Shown piece by piece: positions 51,332 through 60,557 of a stretch of 64,000 bases of DNA. Positions within the stretch are counted from its first letter, which is position 1, and each line of letters opens with the position of its first letter. A program made the translations under genes and the position numbers. Source of the DNA: Gammaproteobacteria bacterium (GTDB lineage Bacteria; Pseudomonadota; Gammaproteobacteria; Pseudomonadales; Azotimanducaceae); contig JAAXKB010000056.1 in assembly GCA_012269545.1 (NCBI GenBank), forward strand, positions 1-64,000, written 5' to 3'. The notes under the pieces are model-generated. The model saw only the letters and a list, made by a program, of their open reading frames with translations. It was not told the origin of the DNA and searched no databases.

Positions 51332-52729
51332 ATGACCAAAGGCATAGGGATCGATTTTGGTACGAGTAATTCTGCCGCTGCAATATTCGACGGCGATGAA
51401 TTGAAATTGGTTCAGCTGGAAAGCGCCGACCCTATTATTCCCTCGGCAACCTACATCGATCGTGCTCTAACCTCTAAAACCGGCCAACTGGCAGTAGAAC
51501 AATACATTGCTGACAACACCGGCCGCACTGTGGAACTGGTGCCTGAGGTCATTGGCGAGACCAGTCAGTTTGTCGAGGGTGGCGGTGAAGATGGCGGTCC
51601 CGGGGAGGTGGAGACAGCGACGGAGAAGGTTTACGGCGCGGCGGTAACAGACAGTAGTTTGCAGGGAAGACTTTTCCGCGGCACGAAGCGCCTGCTCGGT
51701 GACGAACATGTCCGCCGCTTGATGGTCTTTGATCATCCGTTTCGACTGGTGGCGCTGATCACCCCGCTGTTGCTGAGGATTCGGCAAAGTATTGAGGCCG
51801 AGGCGGGAACGGTCACCAGCGCCAATTTAGGCTACCCAGTAAATTTTGAAGGGCGTGACGAGTTTTCAAACCAGTTAGCGTTAAGTCGTTTGGGCGAGGC
51901 ATTTGGTTACGCTGGTATCAAGCAACAGCACTTTTATCCCGAACCGATTGCGGCGGCCGTCAGTTTCTTGCACAGCAATGCAGGGGCGCAGGGCGAATCC
52001 CTGCTTTGCCTGGACTTTGGCGGCGGCACACTGGACTTTTGTGTGCTTCGACGTGAGGGTCAGAATTTCTCTGTCGTCGCCACGCACGGTATCGGGTTGG
52101 GCGGTGATCATCTGGATCAGATCCTGTTTCGTGAGTTGCTTTTCCCGGAGTTGGGCAAGGGCGAGATGTGGCGTCGTCGCGGATTCGACCGCGAAATTGA
52201 AACACGTTTTCCCTTTGAAGATTTCGAAGAATTGCTGGTTAATTGGGCGGTAACCTATACCTTGAATCAAAATCGGTTCACCACGCCGGTAATGGAACGT
52301 ATTGCATCGGGCGGACCGGCGGCGCACAAGTTCGAACGCCTGCGAGATGTGATCAAACACAACCTAAGCTACCTGATATTTGCCCGGATCAAGACCTTAA
52401 AGGCCGATCTTTCCAGTCAGCAGTCTGCCTACTTGGACGTCCCGGAAATCGATCTACGAGTGCCGCTGAGTCGGAAGGATTTCGAAGGTCTCATAGCGGA
52501 ACCGCTTGCACGAGTGGCGCGGGCGCTAGACGAAACTGTCGCCAAGGCGGGCATGGCGCATGGCGATATCGATATTGTTCTGGGTACCGGCGGTTCCAGC
52601 CTGATACCGGCAGTGAAGCAACTGTTGGAAGAGCGCTTTCCGCATCGGGTGGTCGAACACGACCCGTTTACCAGTGTGGCCGCGGGTCTGGCCATTGCCA
52701 ATTTCCGGGGATTGACCTTTCAGTCTTGA
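51332..52729 (+). CDS. yegD: Hsp70-like chaperone, YegD type
   Basis: A 465-residue protein with the actin/Hsp70 nucleotide-binding fold. The phosphate-1 motif is GIGIDFGTSNSAAAI at about 4-18; the connect-1/phosphate-2 region is LCLDFGGGTLDFCVLRR near 230; the adenosine motif is VLGTGGSSLIPAVKQLL near 428. It lacks a long C-terminal substrate domain, as YegD proteins do. Start at ATG 51332, where the fold begins; the ribosome site is weak. Its stop lies 3 bp from the convergent Nudix gene. Confidence 0.92.
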   Translation: MTKGIGIDFGTSNSAAAIFDGDELKLVQLESADPIIPSATYIDRALTSKTGQLAVEQYIADNTGRTVELVPEVIGETSQFVEGGGEDGGPGEVETATEKVYGAAVTDSSLQGRLFRGTKRLLGDEHVRRLMVFDHPFRLVALITPLLLRIRQSIEAEAGTVTSANLGYPVNFEGRDEFSNQLALSRLGEAFGYAGIKQQHFYPEPIAAAVSFLHSNAGAQGESLLCLDFGGGTLDFCVLRREGQNFSVVATHGIGLGGDHLDQILFRELLFPELGKGEMWRRRGFDREIETRFPFEDFEELLVNWAVTYTLNQNRFTTPVMERIASGGPAAHKFERLRDVIKHNLSYLIFARIKTLKADLSSQQSAYLDVPEIDLRVPLSRKDFEGLIAEPLARVARALDETVAKAGMAHGDIDIVLGTGGSSLIPAVKQLLEERFPHRVVEHDPFTSVAAGLAIANFRGLTFQS

Positions 52730-52732
52730 CGC

Positions 52733-53350
52733 TCAGTCGATTTCCTTCGGCGGCTGCCAGCGTTGGTCCACGGCGGTGAAAAAAGTCTTTAGCATCCGAT
52801 AGGTCAGTCCCCAGACAAAGTGCCCTCCGCTCAGCCGATAGCCATTGAAGACTGTCGGGTTACCGGCCATCGGCAGGGTTTGCGTGTCGTGTAGCGAATT
52901 ACCGGCCAAGGTAGACAGCGGGGCCCAAACCACATCGGCAACCTCCCGATTGGGGATGAAGTCGGGCGTGTCCCGGGTGATAAATACGTGGGGAGCCACC
53001 AGCATGTTTAACGTTTTTCCCCGAGGCCTCGCTTCTTGGTGACTCAAGGCTCCCAAGTACTCGGCAGTGGCCAAGCTCAAACCGATTTCTTCGTGCGTTT
53101 CGCGCATAGCGGCTGCCATCAGGCTTGGGTCGTCGGGTTCTCGATGCCCTCCCGGAAACGCCATTTGCCCGGACCACGGATCGCCGTCTCGATTAGCACG
53201 CTGAATGAACAACATATCGCTTTGTCCGGTTTGCTCATCGTGCTCGCGTAAGATGATGGCCACCGCGGCCTGCCGCGTGTTCGCACCGGGAGTGACTAAG
53301 GATGGCTTATGCGCTTCTAAGGCGTCGCGAATTTGCGTGGTGGTGTACAT
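52733..53350 (-). CDS. Nudix hydrolase, CoA-pyrophosphatase type (NudL-like)
   Basis: A 205-residue Nudix enzyme. The box is GGHREPDDPSLMAAAMRETHEEIGL at about 67-91, the CoA-diphosphatase variant, with UPF0035-like GDPWSGQMAFPGG before it. These enzymes cleave CoA or its derivatives to 3',5'-ADP and phosphopantetheine. Convergent with yegD (3 bp between stops). No CoA synthesis gene is nearby. Confidence 0.9.
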   Translation of the reverse strand: MYTTTQIRDALEAHKPSLVTPGANTRQAAVAIILREHDEQTGQSDMLFIQRANRDGDPWSGQMAFPGGHREPDDPSLMAAAMRETHEEIGLSLATAEYLGALSHQEARPRGKTLNMLVAPHVFITRDTPDFIPNREVADVVWAPLSTLAGNSLHDTQTLPMAGNPTVFNGYRLSGGHFVWGLTYRMLKTFFTAVDQRWQPPKEID

Positions 53351-53522
53351 TTGCTGCGTCAGACGGCCTCAACGGTTTGGAATTGCAGTGGGTCGCCGGA
53401 TATTGGACCTCACAAAAAACCGTCATGATAGCGGACTATGGCCGTCTGGTGGGCGGTCAAATGCGTCTTTCGGGATCGCGATGTGCAGAGCTGTTGCCGA
53501 ATTAATTCATCAGGGAGATCTA

Positions 53523-53960
53523 ATGAACAAAGACCAAGCTGAAAAACGCGCCGAACAGTTGGCCAGTGCAAGCAATCACTGTTTTGTCTGTGGTCCGGCT
53601 AACCCTATCGGATTAGGCGTCGTCTTCGTCCTAGACGAAGATGTTTGTCGCGGTGAATTTACGCCGGGACCGGAACATATGGGATACGACCAAGTCACTC
53701 ATGGTGGCATCGTGTTCAGTTTACTCGATGATGTGATGGCCAATTGGGTTTGGTTGCAGGGTGAACGCTGCTTTACTGCGAAAGCCGATATCCGCTATCG
53801 CGCAGAGCTTCCCGTGGGAACACCAATTCGTCTTGAGGGTCGTTGCGTCAAACGCAAGGGTCGTTTGGCGCAAATGGAAGGGAAATTGATTCGCAAAGCT
53901 GACGATTTTATCGTGGCGGAAGCGTCCGGTGCGTTTATGATTCCTGTCGATCCAAGTTAA
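53523..53960 (+). CDS. PaaI-type hot-dog thioesterase
   Basis: A 145-residue single hot-dog protein. It has the NHCFVCGPANPIGLG motif near the start and GYDQVTHGGIVFSLLDDVMANW near 57, where the Asp is the likely base. It is expected to hydrolyse a small acyl-CoA thioester. Start at ATG 53523 after GGGAG; the upstream frame extends without similarity. The MAPEG gene starts 40 bp later on the same strand. Confidence 0.88.
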   Translation: MNKDQAEKRAEQLASASNHCFVCGPANPIGLGVVFVLDEDVCRGEFTPGPEHMGYDQVTHGGIVFSLLDDVMANWVWLQGERCFTAKADIRYRAELPVGTPIRLEGRCVKRKGRLAQMEGKLIRKADDFIVAEASGAFMIPVDPS

Positions 53961-54000
53961 GTTAGCTTGAGCCTTTAACAGCAAAAATCGGGGAGAAAAA

Positions 54001-54387
54001 ATGGAATATGTAATAGCCGTCGTGATGCTTGCCTTGCTGCAGTACACGTGGTTCGGCATCGAAGTGGGACGCGCCCGTGGACGTTTCGAGGTGCCAGCGC
54101 CCGCGACTACGGGTAACGAGAATTTTGAGCGTTTTTTTCGCGCCCACCAAAACACCACTGAGCAGCTGGTGGTATTTCTGCCGGCAATTTTTGCCTGCGC
54201 TTACTTTGTGAGCGAAACCCTTGCAGCCGCCATGGGTCTGATCTTCGTGGTCGGTCGCATGATGTATTTCCGTGGCTATACCGATCCTGAGAAAAGTCGC
54301 AGCCTCGGCTTTGGCTTGGGTCTTATCGCAAACACGATACTGATTTTAGCGAGCCTGTATCAGATAGGTATCGCAGCGGTTGGTTAG
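54001..54387 (+). CDS. MAPEG-family membrane protein
   Basis: A 128-residue protein with four helices and the MAPEG pattern FERFFRAHQNTTEQLVVFLPAI near 40-61 and GRMMYFRGYTDPEKSRSLGF near 84. The human members are glutathione-dependent leukotriene and prostaglandin enzymes; bacterial members are thought to have membrane glutathione transferase activity. ATG 54001 follows GGGGAG. Likely in one unit with the thioesterase upstream. Confidence 0.92.
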   Translation: MEYVIAVVMLALLQYTWFGIEVGRARGRFEVPAPATTGNENFERFFRAHQNTTEQLVVFLPAIFACAYFVSETLAAAMGLIFVVGRMMYFRGYTDPEKSRSLGFGLGLIANTILILASLYQIGIAAVG

Positions 54388-54464
54388 TTCGTACTTGCCC
54401 GAGCACAGCAGGCTGGCAATGGCGTCAACTCGCGTGCTCGTGCACTGACCTTGGCCGAGGCGTA

Positions 54465-55412
54465 TCAGCCAGCGTAATAACGTCCCAGCCATTGCAAGAT
54501 GGCCTGATTGGTTTCTTTCGGCATCTCCTGCTGTATCCAGTGGCCGCACGGCAACTCGACGACCTCCAACGTGCTCACCCGCTCTGCCAGCGTTTTGGAT
54601 TTAGGCACCATGTCGTAGTCGCCGAAAATCGCCAGAGTGGGCTGGTAAATGTGTTGCTCGTAGGCTCCCATCGTTTTCCAGTTGCGGCTTAGATTGCGGT
54701 ACCAATTGATCCCACCGGTAAAACCCGACAGCGCGAACGCATCCAAAAATACCTGTAATTCCTCGTCGCTCATAATGGGGTCCCCCGGCACGCCATCGGC
54801 AAGTGCAGGGTCTTGAGCCATATTTATCATGTTCATGCCCGGGCCGAGGTCCAGTTTCGGGTGCTGCCATTGGTTGGTGCGGTACATGTTGCCCAGGAAT
54901 TGCTTGGCGTTGTTTGCAAACACCTCGTCAGCCACGCCGGGCTGGCGGTTAAAGTGCACCATGTAAAAGTCTGGGCCGAGCATTTTTTCCCAGAATCCAA
55001 TCCACTCTGTGTCACCCCTCTCCATGAAAGGCACGCTGAGATTGATGACCCGAGATACCCGCTCGCGGTACATCATGGCCAAATTCCAAACGATGATGGC
55101 ACCCCAATCGTGTCCAATAAAACAGGCGTCGTCGTAACCGAAGTGATCGAGCAGGCCGATCAGGTCTCCGGTCAGGTGCTCGATAGCGTAGTCAGTGACG
55201 TTGTCGGGTTTGGTGGAATGGCCGTAGCCCCGTTGGTTCGGCACGATGACATGATAGCCGGCTTGGACCAACGGCTGAATCTGATGACGCCAAGAGAATG
55301 CATGTTCAGGCCAGCCGTGGCTGAGCACAATGGGTCTCCCGGTGCCTGCGGTAAATACCTCAAGTTCCACGCCGTTGACGGCAATCATTTGTGGTTTTGG
55401 GAAATCCATCAT
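54465..55412 (-). CDS. Epoxide-hydrolase-like alpha/beta hydrolase
   Basis: A 315-residue enzyme with Asp102 as nucleophile in FIGHDWGA, the epoxide-hydrolase/dehalogenase form of the elbow. HGWPE at about 32-36 is the epoxide-hydrolase oxyanion motif; PNQRGYGHSTKP follows; the His is in PCGHWIQQEMPKE. It would open epoxides to diols. I start at ATG 55412, eight bases after GAGG; an upstream extension is possible but not protein-like. Divergent from a methyltransferase. Confidence 0.9.
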   Translation of the reverse strand: MMDFPKPQMIAVNGVELEVFTAGTGRPIVLSHGWPEHAFSWRHQIQPLVQAGYHVIVPNQRGYGHSTKPDNVTDYAIEHLTGDLIGLLDHFGYDDACFIGHDWGAIIVWNLAMMYRERVSRVINLSVPFMERGDTEWIGFWEKMLGPDFYMVHFNRQPGVADEVFANNAKQFLGNMYRTNQWQHPKLDLGPGMNMINMAQDPALADGVPGDPIMSDEELQVFLDAFALSGFTGGINWYRNLSRNWKTMGAYEQHIYQPTLAIFGDYDMVPKSKTLAERVSTLEVVELPCGHWIQQEMPKETNQAILQWLGRYYAG

Positions 55413-55507
55413 GTTGGAAACCTCTATAAATGCTTGGAGCGATAGATTAGCGTGATGTCCGCATGCTGACACCTGTCGTGTTTTGAAATGGAACTTAAGG
55501 GGAAGAT

Positions 55508-56581
55508 ATGAGAGCAATTGACGAGGACAAGCTGGGCCTCTTTTTAAAGCAAACCGGTGGCATGGTGGCCGCGAGCTTCAATTGTGCCATTACCGTGCTT
55601 GGCGACCGGCTAGGTCTGTATCGTGCACTGGCAGAGTTAGGGCCATGCTCTAGTGAGGCATTGGCCGCGCATCTGATGCTGCATGAACGCTGGGTGAGAG
55701 AGTGGCTCTACCAGCAAGCCTGTATCGGTCAACTGGATTACGTCGAGGATTCTGGTCAATTCTCCATTTCCCCGGAGGCATTTGCGGTGCTGGCAGATGC
55801 CGATCATCCTGCGTATTTGATGGGCGGTTTCGATTCGGCGCTCGCTGTTTTTCCTGCGGTCAGCAAACTGGAAGAAGCCTTTCGCACCGGCATTGGTATG
55901 AGCTATGACGAGCATGGCCCGAACTGCGCCTGCGGGATCGAACGCATGGGCGCATTTACTAAGAAAAACCGTTTAGTCGCAGAAATGATTCCTCTTATCC
56001 CCGGTATGCACGATCGCTTGTGGGCAGGGGGGCATGTTGCCGATGTTGGCTGTGGGGGCGGGTTGGCGACTATTGCACTGGCGCAGGCCTATCCACAGAG
56101 CAGCTTTGTGGGCTACGACACATCCGATGAGGCGTTGGCGCGTGCGCGGGCAAATTTACAGGAGACAGGCCTGACGAACGTTCGGTTCTGTAACCCTTTC
56201 CAAGAGCCTTTGCCGCAAACGCGTGCTTTTGATCTCATCACCACTTTCGACGTCATTCACGATACGCCCTACCCGCAAGACTTAATTGACCAGATTTACG
56301 CTGCCTTGCAAGACGATGGGCGGTGGCTATGTGAGGACATCAAAGGGTTCGACAGCTTTGAAGACAATCTAAAGCATCATCCAATAGCGGCACTGCTCTA
56401 CGGGTTTTCCGTGACCGTGTGCATGAATAGCGGACTGTCCGCTGCTGACGGTGCGGGCCTGGGTACGCTAGGATTTACCGAGTCCGTGGCTCGAGAAATG
56501 ACAGGCCGAGCAGGGTTTCGCGAATTTGAATTGCTCGAGATTGAAAACCCGATGAATAATTATTATCTGCTCGGCAAATAG
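55508..56581 (+). CDS. Class I SAM-dependent methyltransferase with winged-helix N-domain
   Basis: A 357-residue protein. The N-terminal 100 residues form a dimerisation/winged-helix domain (LGLYRALAELGPCSSEALAAHL). The SAM-binding site is VADVGCGGGLATIAL near 177, then GYDTSDEALARARANL and TTFDVIHDTPYP. Similar to small-molecule methyltransferases of the Rv2258c type; the substrate is unknown. The MetY-like gene follows 22 bp later, so the two share a transcript. Confidence 0.88.
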   Translation: MRAIDEDKLGLFLKQTGGMVAASFNCAITVLGDRLGLYRALAELGPCSSEALAAHLMLHERWVREWLYQQACIGQLDYVEDSGQFSISPEAFAVLADADHPAYLMGGFDSALAVFPAVSKLEEAFRTGIGMSYDEHGPNCACGIERMGAFTKKNRLVAEMIPLIPGMHDRLWAGGHVADVGCGGGLATIALAQAYPQSSFVGYDTSDEALARARANLQETGLTNVRFCNPFQEPLPQTRAFDLITTFDVIHDTPYPQDLIDQIYAALQDDGRWLCEDIKGFDSFEDNLKHHPIAALLYGFSVTVCMNSGLSAADGAGLGTLGFTESVAREMTGRAGFREFELLEIENPMNNYYLLGK

Positions 56582-56603
56582 CGGCTATTTAGAAGGACAT
56601 AAC

Positions 56604-57953
56604 ATGACAGACTCAAAGCACCGCGGCCCCCAGGGTATGGGGTTTGACACGCTATCGCTTCACGCAGGCCAAGTGCCGGATCCCACCACTGGAGCAAGGG
56701 CGACGCCGATTTATCAAAGCGCAGCGTTCGTTTTTCCAGATTCCGATGTCGCTGCAGGCCTGTTTAATATTGAGCGAGCAGGACACGTTTACTCGCGGCT
56801 GTCCAATCCGACTAACGCGGTGTTGGAAGAGCGCATGGCGGCACTGGATCATGGCGTGGGCTCGGTGGTGACTGCCAGTGGTCAGGCGGCGTTACATCTC
56901 GCCATAACGACGATTTTGAGCGCCGGCGACCATATTGTTTCCTCGCGCTCAGTTTATGGAGGCACACACAACCTTTTGGAATACACGATGTCTCGCTTCG
57001 GGATATCCACAACCTTTGTGGACCCTCGAGACATGGCTGCCTTTAGCGACGCGATTCAACCCAATACCAAACTCGTATTTGGTGAAGTGCTTGGTAATCC
57101 CGGACTGGAAGTGCTGGATATTCCCGCTCTTTCAGAACTGGCTCACACCCATCATCTGCCTTTGTTAATTGACGCGACCTTTGTCACGCCCTACCTGTGT
57201 CAGCCCATCGAGCTAGGGGCCGATTTGGTGGTGCATTCGGCAACGAAATTTCTCAGTGGTCACGGTGTGGTTGTGGGAGGTGTAGTCGTGGACGGCGGCA
57301 CGTTTGACTGGCAAAGCAGCGATAAATTCCCAACACTGAGCGAGCCCTATGTCGGTTTCCACAATTTGGTGTTTGCTGATGAATTTGGTCCTGCAGCTTT
57401 TATCACGCGGGCGCGCAAAGAGGGTATTCGCGACTTTGGTGCCTGTATGGCGCCCATGACAGCCTTCCAGATTCTTCAGGGTTTGGAAACGCTTCCGCTG
57501 CGTATGCAAAAACATGTGGCGAACGCGATGGAAGTTGCGGCGTATCTCGAACAGCACGCCATGGTCGAGTCGGTATCTTATCCGGGCTTACCCAGTCATC
57601 CAGACTATGAACTGGCGCAAAAGATGTTGCCGAAGGGCTGCGGCGCAGTGTTCAGTTTCGAGATTAAGGGGGGACGAGAGGCCGGGCGTGCCTTTATCGA
57701 AAGCCTAAATGTCTTCTCTCATCTGGCCAACGTGGGCGATGCCAAATCCTTGGTGATACATCCGGCAAGCACCACGCACCATCGCGTTGACGAAGAAAGT
57801 TTGCTGGCCTCAGGAATTGGCCCGGGGTTGGTGCGCCTGAGCGTCGGCCTAGAAGATGCCAAAGATCTGATTAATGACCTCAAGGCAGGGCTTCGGGTCG
57901 TGGAAAAAATGCACGAACAGGCTGCAGCTCAGCAGGCGGAGAAGGTGTCTTGA
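56604..57953 (+). CDS. Cys/Met-metabolism PLP enzyme, O-acetylhomoserine sulfhydrylase-like
   Basis: A 449-residue fold-type I PLP enzyme. The Schiff-base lysine is Lys215 in VVHSATKFLSGHG; Asp190 (LLIDATFVTPYL) binds the pyridine nitrogen. The length, the start FDTLSLHAGQVPDPTTGARATPIYQSAAF and HPASTTHHRVDEE near the end match the MetY group, which makes homocysteine from O-acetylhomoserine and sulfide, over cystathionine gamma-synthase. A close relative could use another sulfur donor. It lies between a methyltransferase and a hydrolase that overlaps its stop. Confidence 0.9.
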   Translation: MTDSKHRGPQGMGFDTLSLHAGQVPDPTTGARATPIYQSAAFVFPDSDVAAGLFNIERAGHVYSRLSNPTNAVLEERMAALDHGVGSVVTASGQAALHLAITTILSAGDHIVSSRSVYGGTHNLLEYTMSRFGISTTFVDPRDMAAFSDAIQPNTKLVFGEVLGNPGLEVLDIPALSELAHTHHLPLLIDATFVTPYLCQPIELGADLVVHSATKFLSGHGVVVGGVVVDGGTFDWQSSDKFPTLSEPYVGFHNLVFADEFGPAAFITRARKEGIRDFGACMAPMTAFQILQGLETLPLRMQKHVANAMEVAAYLEQHAMVESVSYPGLPSHPDYELAQKMLPKGCGAVFSFEIKGGREAGRAFIESLNVFSHLANVGDAKSLVIHPASTTHHRVDEESLLASGIGPGLVRLSVGLEDAKDLINDLKAGLRVVEKMHEQAAAQQAEKVS

Positions 57954-58744
57954 TTATTCAGCTGGACGGTAAAAATGTTGGATTCAGTAATGGCAGCGGC
58001 CATCCGGCAGAGAGTGCACCGGCGATCTTTTTTGTCCATGGCGCGGGCATGGATCACTCGGTATGGGTTATGCCCGCTCGATACTTCGCTCGTCATGGAT
58101 ACCGTGTCATGGCACTGGATTTGCCCGGGCATGGCAGGTCGGAAGGACCGGCACTGGACTCAGTGGATGCTATGGCCGATTGGTTGGCGCGTGTGATCGA
58201 AATATCGGCGGCTCATGCCAAGGAAGTCACGGTGGTCGGTCACAGCATGGGGAGTTTGGTCGGCATGAGCCTCGCGGCACGGCACCCGGAACGGATTGAT
58301 CGATTGGTTCTGCTTGGCACGTCGGCGCCCATGCCGGTAGCAGACGTTTTGCTCAATGCAGCACAAGATAATGATCACGCTGCCATTGATATGGCCAACA
58401 CCTGGAGTCATGGACAACGAAGCCAACTGGGTGCCAGCGATAATCCGGGGACATCAAATTTACACATGGGTGAGCGTTTATTGGAGCGAGTGGCTGACGA
58501 TGTTTACTTCAAAGACTTTTCCGCATGCAATGGTTTTACTACGAAAGACTATGCACCGATCCTTGCGCCAACGCTGGTGATGACCGGCGACGAAGATAAG
58601 ATGACGCCACCAAGGGCAGGTATGGCGGTCGCCGGTATGCTGAAAAGCAGCCAGGTGACGCATTTGCGCGGGTGCGGGCATTCGATGCTAAGTGAGCAAC
58701 CTAATCAGGTGCTCGATGCCCTGTCGGCTTTTATTCGCGGATAA
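57950..58744 (+). CDS. Alpha/beta hydrolase
   Basis: A 264-residue hydrolase. Ser99 is in VVGHSMGS; oxyanion HGAGMDHSVW near 30; DLPGHGRSEG near 58; His in LRGCGHSMLSEQP near 240. The start is TTG at 57950, overlapping the upstream stop by three bases (TTGA) after GGAGAAGG, so it is coupled to the MetY-like gene. It ends 14 bases inside the convergent hydrolase gene. It may process a product of the operon; this is inference. Confidence 0.87.
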   Translation: MIIQLDGKNVGFSNGSGHPAESAPAIFFVHGAGMDHSVWVMPARYFARHGYRVMALDLPGHGRSEGPALDSVDAMADWLARVIEISAAHAKEVTVVGHSMGSLVGMSLAARHPERIDRLVLLGTSAPMPVADVLLNAAQDNDHAAIDMANTWSHGQRSQLGASDNPGTSNLHMGERLLERVADDVYFKDFSACNGFTTKDYAPILAPTLVMTGDEDKMTPPRAGMAVAGMLKSSQVTHLRGCGHSMLSEQPNQVLDALSAFIRG

Positions 58745-59384
58745 TCTCTCCAGTCAGCGCGAAGACAACGGCCGACGCGAGGTTGTCTCCTTGCCCGGCG
58801 AAGAAGTGACCGCCGCCTGCAAGCGTCGAACACTGTATGTCAGAGTGGTTGGCAAAGTAGTTGGCATCGACGAAGTCATCGTCATCGCACCAGACCGAGT
58901 GAATGCGCCCCGGCGATAAGTTGTCAACGGTTTGGAAGGTCATCGCGGCTGTGGGCGGCGCGATTAACAATACCCGCTTCGCTGAGAGCAACGGCAGGGC
59001 ATGCCACAACACATGCGCTCCGAAGGAATAGCCCGCGCAAAGCGATGCTTGTGCGCCATGTTCGTTCATCAGCCAGCGAGAGACCGCCAACAAGTCTCCA
59101 ACTTCCGGCGGCGCATAAGGCCGCGCCGTTTTTTCATCGGCAGTGGGTTTTCCGCTAATGCCTTGGCTTGCTCCCACCCCGCGAAAATTAAAGCGCACGA
59201 CGCCAACATTGCGTTGCAGCAATGCTTCAGCTGCGACCTGCAGCACGCTGTCGTGCATGGTGCCGCCGTACAGCGGGTGGGGGTGACAAAGCACTGCGAT
59301 GTTGTTCGGCTGATCTGGCAGGACCATGTCCAATTCAATCTCGCCCGCGGGCCCGCTTACGTTTGTCTGTGTTTTTTGATGCAT
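58731..59384 (-). CDS. Alpha/beta hydrolase of the COG2945 type
   Basis: A 217-residue hydrolase. Typical of this group are LCHPHPLYGGTMHDSVLQ near 32-49, VVRFNFRGVGASQG near 62 and the elbow CAGYSFGAHV with Ser120. Catalytic His is in LAGGGHFFAGQ near 193. Function unknown. It overlaps the end of the convergent hydrolase gene by 14 bases. Divergent from a GST gene. Confidence 0.88.
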   Translation of the reverse strand: MHQKTQTNVSGPAGEIELDMVLPDQPNNIAVLCHPHPLYGGTMHDSVLQVAAEALLQRNVGVVRFNFRGVGASQGISGKPTADEKTARPYAPPEVGDLLAVSRWLMNEHGAQASLCAGYSFGAHVLWHALPLLSAKRVLLIAPPTAAMTFQTVDNLSPGRIHSVWCDDDDFVDANYFANHSDIQCSTLAGGGHFFAGQGDNLASAVVFALTGEIIRE

Positions 59385-59516
59385 GGAGTTGTCGCATAAA
59401 TTGCCGTACGTAAGTGTGCTTTAATTTAACCCCGTCGTACTAGGCCTCTGAGACTCTTTGCCGAAACGACGTAAACAAAGACAACACTGAGAAGATAACA
59501 AGCAGAGGTAAGCCCA

Positions 59517-60158
59517 ATGATTGACTTGTACACTTGGCCTACGCCCAACGGACGAAAAGTCTCCATCGCGCTGGAGGAAATGGGTCTGGCTTATCGTTGT
59601 CACGCGGTCAATCTGCAAGAGCAAGAACAGTTCAATCCTGACTTTCTCGCTATTTCCCCGAACAACAAAATTCCGGCAATCGTTGATAAAGAGAGCCGTC
59701 AGTCGCTGATGGAATCTGGCGCAATTTTGCTGTATCTCGCGGATAAATGCGGGCAGTTTTGGGGAGATGAGCGCTACGCAACGCTGCAGTGGTTAATGTG
59801 GCAGATGGGCGGGCTGGGTCCCATGCTTGGTCAAGTGCACTATTTCAAGAAGTACAACGCTGGTAAGTCGGTGTATGCCGAAGAGCGCTTTTTCAGTGAG
59901 GCATTACGCCTGTACACGGTTTTGGATCAAAGATTGGCCGCGACCGAATATTTGTCGGGCTCCTACTCGATCGCTGATATGGCGGTTTGGCCCTGGGTTT
60001 CCCGGTTTGAATGGCAAGGCATCAATTTAACAGACTTTGCCAATGTCCAGCGTTGGTACGAGGCGATTGCCGTGCGACCCGCGGTGCAACGGGGATACGA
60101 TCAGCCCATGCACGTAAATGACATTCCCCGGGTTTTCATCAAGGGTTCAATTAAGTAG
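59517..60158 (+). CDS. Glutathione S-transferase, YfcG/Nu-type
   Basis: A 213-residue GST. The N-terminal WPTPNGRKVSIALEEMGL (residues 7-24) and ISPNNKIPAIVD followed by MESGAILLYLA match the Nu-class YfcG/YghU proteins, which have disulfide-bond reductase activity with glutathione. The C-terminal domain has YSIADMAVWPWVSRF near 156. Its last 12 bases overlap the convergent HIT gene. Confidence 0.92.
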   Translation: MIDLYTWPTPNGRKVSIALEEMGLAYRCHAVNLQEQEQFNPDFLAISPNNKIPAIVDKESRQSLMESGAILLYLADKCGQFWGDERYATLQWLMWQMGGLGPMLGQVHYFKKYNAGKSVYAEERFFSEALRLYTVLDQRLAATEYLSGSYSIADMAVWPWVSRFEWQGINLTDFANVQRWYEAIAVRPAVQRGYDQPMHVNDIPRVFIKGSIK

Positions 60159-60557
60159 CTCCTCTCGCAGTGTCGCTATCAGGACCTTTAGCTCTTCTTC
60201 CGTATAGGCTTCTGGGGCATCAACACCCCACACCGGGGCCGGCCAAGACGCATCGTTTTCTCTGCGCGCAATGATATGAATGTGTAGCTGGGGCACCATA
60301 TTGCCCAGCGCAGCGACGTTCATTTTTGGGGCCCCGCTCAGAGATTGAAGGCGACGACTGGTTTGCTTGATGATCTGGGTAACGGCGGTAAATTGGTCAT
60401 CGGACAAATCGTGCAGCTCACGCAAACCCTCCTGTTCAGGCACCAAGATCAGCCAGGGATAGCGCGCATCCTTCATCAGCAACAGCAGGCAGTCGCCAAT
60501 TTTACCGATCAAAGCAGTGTCCTTGGCCAATTGGGGGTGCAGGACGAACGTTTTCAT
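60147..60557 (-). CDS. HIT-family hydrolase
   Basis: A 136-residue HIT protein starting at ATG 60557, which overlaps the TauD-like stop (ATGA). The signature is PQLHIHIIARREND at about 89-102, where the first His of HxHxH is Gln; His92 is the expected catalytic residue. WPAPVWG follows, typical of the bacterial HIT group acting on dinucleoside polyphosphates or other nucleotide conjugates. Confidence 0.9.
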   Translation of the reverse strand: MKTFVLHPQLAKDTALIGKIGDCLLLLMKDARYPWLILVPEQEGLRELHDLSDDQFTAVTQIIKQTSRRLQSLSGAPKMNVAALGNMVPQLHIHIIARRENDASWPAPVWGVDAPEAYTEEELKVLIATLREELLN

